Assembly: GCA_963824345.1 (NCBI GenBank)
Contig: CAWGOZ010000006.1
Coordinates: 310,001-374,000, forward strand
Origin: Palsa-89 sp963824345
GTDB taxonomy: Bacteria; Acidobacteriota; Terriglobia; Bryobacterales; Bryobacteraceae
DNA length: 64,000 bases
Reading direction: 5' to 3'
Part shown: one piece after another, positions 62,261 to 64,000 of the stretch
How the letters are laid out: each line of letters starts with the position of its first letter
Position numbering within the stretch: the stretch's first letter is position 1
The notes under the pieces: model-generated
The model's input: only the letters and a program-made list of their open reading frames with translations
Database searches by the model: none
What the model was told of the DNA's origin: nothing
Made by a program: the position numbers and the translations under genes

Positions 62261-62935
62261 CTACAGGCTGGAAATTACGTCATTTAACGAATTAGAATTC
62301 AAGATTGCCTGTTTCACCGCATTTGCTATGTCATCGGCATGATCGAGAAACGATTGACTGTCCATCGCGTTTACTTGCACAGTAATCTGTTGCGAGGCGC
62401 CGGCGGATGGCGCCCGCGGCTGGCCCGTATCGCCGTAACTAACCGGAACCACCTGTCCGGGCGCGCTCGCTGTCAGCCCAGCATTCGATTCCACCGGCGG
62501 CGGCAACATAAACGGAGCTGGCACAGCGAGTGTCTGCCCGCCCCCACCGAACAGACTCAGAAGTCCCGTAATCAAGGGCGACAGGCTACTCAGCCCCCCG
62601 CCCAAAACACTCGATGCCGCGCTCGCAATGTTACTGCCAACGGAAGATCCGCTGCTGGTCTTCGATGTAGTGCTCTGTGCAAGCGCTTGCGTATTATCTT
62701 GCAGGGCGCTGATTTGCGATTGTTGAATGGAGGACAAGCTAGTGATCTGCGTGGTTAGAGAAGTCAATTGTTCCGCAATATCGGAATTGCTGCTTTGCGC
62801 CAGGGCAGTCACGCTGGAACCGCCCGCTCCGCCGCCGCTTCCTGTAGATGCAGCCAGCTGCCCAAGTAGGTCACTGCGCGATGCGTTCCCGGCGCTGCTT
62901 GCCGGAAGAAGATCGTCCCACTTACTTCCGGCCAT
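62261..62935 (-). CDS. Short tape-measure-like protein
   Basis: 224 residues. Ser/Gly-rich with helices (EQLTSLTTQITSLSSIQQSQ, ISALQDNTQALAQ), a hydrophobic Gly stretch (LSSLSPLITGLLSLFGGGG) and a C-terminal helix (SQSFLDHADDIANAVKQAIL) as in tail-length proteins. It occupies the position after the chaperone frameshift gene where tape measures lie. It is far shorter than siphophage tape measures. The ATG overlaps the GT frame by 14 bp. Confidence 0.6.
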   Translation of the reverse strand: MAGSKWDDLLPASSAGNASRSDLLGQLAASTGSGGGAGGSSVTALAQSSNSDIAEQLTSLTTQITSLSSIQQSQISALQDNTQALAQSTTSKTSSGSSVGSNIASAASSVLGGGLSSLSPLITGLLSLFGGGGQTLAVPAPFMLPPPVESNAGLTASAPGQVVPVSYGDTGQPRAPSAGASQQITVQVNAMDSQSFLDHADDIANAVKQAILNSNSLNDVISSL

Positions 62936-63260
62936 GGTTGTTTTCCGTCCTCAGCTCGTTTTCCACGACAAAGATGGCCTCCACCAGGCGAGCGGGTAAT
63001 TCGTAAACTCTCCCAGCGCCAAGCAGCTTCCAGGCATGAAACTCCTCCAACAGCGCGATACTCTCCGGCGTTATGTACAACGTCGGACAAGTCCCCAAAG
63101 ACACCTTGCCTCTGGCCCAAACGATCGGCGTGATCGAATCCGCATCGTGCGTCAACCATCCGCATCGCCGCTTCCGCTCCAGACCGCTCTTTCGGCAAAT
63201 GTCGCAGCTCCACGCGGCCTTGTTTCCAAGTTGAAAATGGAACGCGACGATCAGTTTTTT
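62922..63260 (-). CDS. Tail-assembly chaperone, -1 frameshift extension (GT)
   Basis: After slippage at 63254-63260 the -1 frame reads LIVAFHFQLGNKAAWSCDICRK and on through THDADSITPIVWARGKVSLG to ...NELRTENNHGRK, about 110 residues with no stop. It has no plausible start of its own near the 5' end. A small C-x2-C pair is present. The fusion G-GT binds the tape measure during tail assembly. Confidence 0.78.
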   Translation of the reverse strand, partial: KKLIVAFHFQLGNKAAWSCDICRKSGLERKRRCGWLTHDADSITPIVWARGKVSLGTCPTLYITPESIALLEEFHAWKLLGAGRVYELPARLVEAIFVVENELRTENNHGRK

Positions 63261-63694
63261 CTTTCTGCCTCGCTCAACCCAAACTGCGCCTTAATCGCGC
63301 CGACTACCTCGCGCGCTAGATCCTCGGGCCCCTTCTCGAGTAACTGCTCCGCGCCGGCAGCCGCGCCGTCAATGATCAGCCCTTCGATTTTCACGAGCCC
63401 CCACTGTAAGTACATTGCGTCAATTTCCTGTGCCAGAATGTTGGCTTCAATTTTCTCGTGCAACTCCGTGCCTGCTTCAAGAAACTCCGCCCTCCGGGTG
63501 ATTTCGCGGACTCGCCTGCTCAGTTCCATGCGCCGCCCGAACGAAATCCGGTGGATCGCAAATCTGACCCCCGGTGCGGCTTTGGAGTCAATCGAAACCA
63601 CACTGTCGTAGCGCACGGCGCCGTTCGTCGAAACCGTTCCCGAACCCGCGGCGACATCCCTTTCTTCCTTACCCGAACGCGACATAAATCTCAT
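63251..63694 (-). CDS. Tail-assembly chaperone, zero-frame product (G)
   Basis: 147 residues: FAIHRISFGRRMELSRRVREI, ELHEKIEANILAQEIDAMYLQWGLVKIEG and GPEDLAREVVGAIKAQFGLSEAERKN. It lies between the tail tube and tape measure, the fixed place for the chaperone. It ends right after the slippery site; the start overlaps the tube gene by 26 bp. A second ATG nine bases in is possible. Confidence 0.75.
   Translation of the reverse strand: MRFMSRSGKEERDVAAGSGTVSTNGAVRYDSVVSIDSKAAPGVRFAIHRISFGRRMELSRRVREITRRAEFLEAGTELHEKIEANILAQEIDAMYLQWGLVKIEGLIIDGAAAGAEQLLEKGPEDLAREVVGAIKAQFGLSEAERKN
63254..63260 (-). promoter_or_regulatory. Programmed -1 ribosomal frameshift slippery site
   Basis: The minus strand reads AGA AAA AAC TGA, giving the canonical heptamer A AAA AAC directly followed by the zero-frame stop. 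The -1 frame is open beyond it for about 110 codons. I did not identify a firm downstream pseudoknot. Confidence 0.85.
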
Positions 63695-64000
63695 CGTTCA
63701 CGCTTCCTTGCGCACGGCAGTTTTGAAATTGCCACTGCAGCCGTGTCTCTGAGTCATCGAAAGCTGGCACCTCCGGCACAACGCCATTCATGTAGAGGCC
63801 GAACAATTGGCCTTGCTGTTGGCCAAGTTGCATCATCACGCTGATGGGCGATCTTTGGCGGGCAGCTTGATAAAGCGCCGCCGTGGCCGCATCGTCCATT
63901 TCAAAAATCGTTAGACTAGTGGACACTGTTCGCTGGCCGGGCGCGATCGCACTCGGTAAACTGGTGCCGAATTCCATCGCCCGCAGGTCTAGGTTGTTCG
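63669..64000 (-). CDS. Major tail tube protein (5' end outside window)
   Basis: The frame is open to the window edge (NNLDLRAMEFGT). The visible part includes TSLTIFEMDDAATAALYQAA and SPISVMMQLGQQQGQLFGLYMNGVVPEVP, ending QGSVNDEIYVAFG, a tail-tube beta pattern. It precedes the chaperone as in phage tail operons. The Met at 63977 is probably internal. Confidence 0.7.
   Translation of the reverse strand, partial: NNLDLRAMEFGTSLPSAIAPGQRTVSTSLTIFEMDDAATAALYQAARQRSPISVMMQLGQQQGQLFGLYMNGVVPEVPAFDDSETRLQWQFQNCRAQGSVNDEIYVAFG

Noticed and set aside
1..64000. CRISPR arrays
   Set aside because: No regularly spaced identical repeats of 25-40 bp separated by unique spacers were seen; the repeats found are palindromes or short tandem units.

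Overview
The window looks like a chromosomal segment of an Acidobacteriota member close to the Solibacter/Bryobacter group. The evidence is a G+C-rich, dense, mostly single-copy gene set; a degraded copy of the C-terminal domain (TIGR03437) that is massively expanded in Solibacter; a secreted protein of a type abundant in that lineage; a porin carrying a carboxypeptidase-regulatory-like domain; and repeated palindromic intergenic units. The lineage is an inference from gene content, because no rRNA is present.

Layout. 1-14.3 kb is core and metabolic: the end of a membrane glycosyltransferase; a damaged ArsR/AHSA1 pair; a TrmB-type regulator divergent from a two-gene AAA+/VWA module; msrA; two aldehyde dehydrogenases; a c-type cytochrome divergent from a PQQ-type sugar dehydrogenase; cdsA-uppS; REP-like palindromes; and mutY. 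14.3-22.1 kb is a phosphate locus: PhoR-like kinase, porin, pstSCAB, phoU. Two more outer-membrane barrels follow (22.2-25.7 kb).

25,663-29,209 is a complete 3,547-bp IS1-family transposon with 26-bp terminal inverted repeats (24 of 26 matching) and a perfect 8-bp target duplication. Besides the transposase it carries five small cargo genes and a class II tRNA whose anticodon reads CUA, i.e. a predicted amber-suppressor tRNA-Leu. All are on the minus strand. The transposase promoter has a 16-bp perfect palindrome between -35 and -10, and a second copy of part of this site lies near the other end. This is the most unusual system in the window.

29.2-43.1 kb holds a hydrolase, a Sel1 protein, uvrB, a Rossmann protein, a cupin, a short-chain fatty-acid transporter, a complete imuA-imuB-dnaE2 mutagenesis operon, trpS and an rRNA methyltransferase. 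43.0-49.4 kb is a MoxR/DUF58/BatA-like/VWA operon on the minus strand. 49.4-54.3 kb has a small unknown, a secreted protein, a GAF-ANTAR regulator, an M24 peptidase and a Wzt-like ABC ATPase.

54.4-64.0 kb is a minus-strand phage tail module that continues past the window: tail tube, a tail-assembly chaperone pair with a textbook A AAA AAC -1 frameshift site, a very short tape-measure candidate, two distal tail proteins, a hub protein split by a one-base frame change, and a large beta-rich terminal protein. No integrase, lysis or head gene is visible here, so it may be a prophage end, a gene-transfer-agent-like cluster or a tail-like particle.
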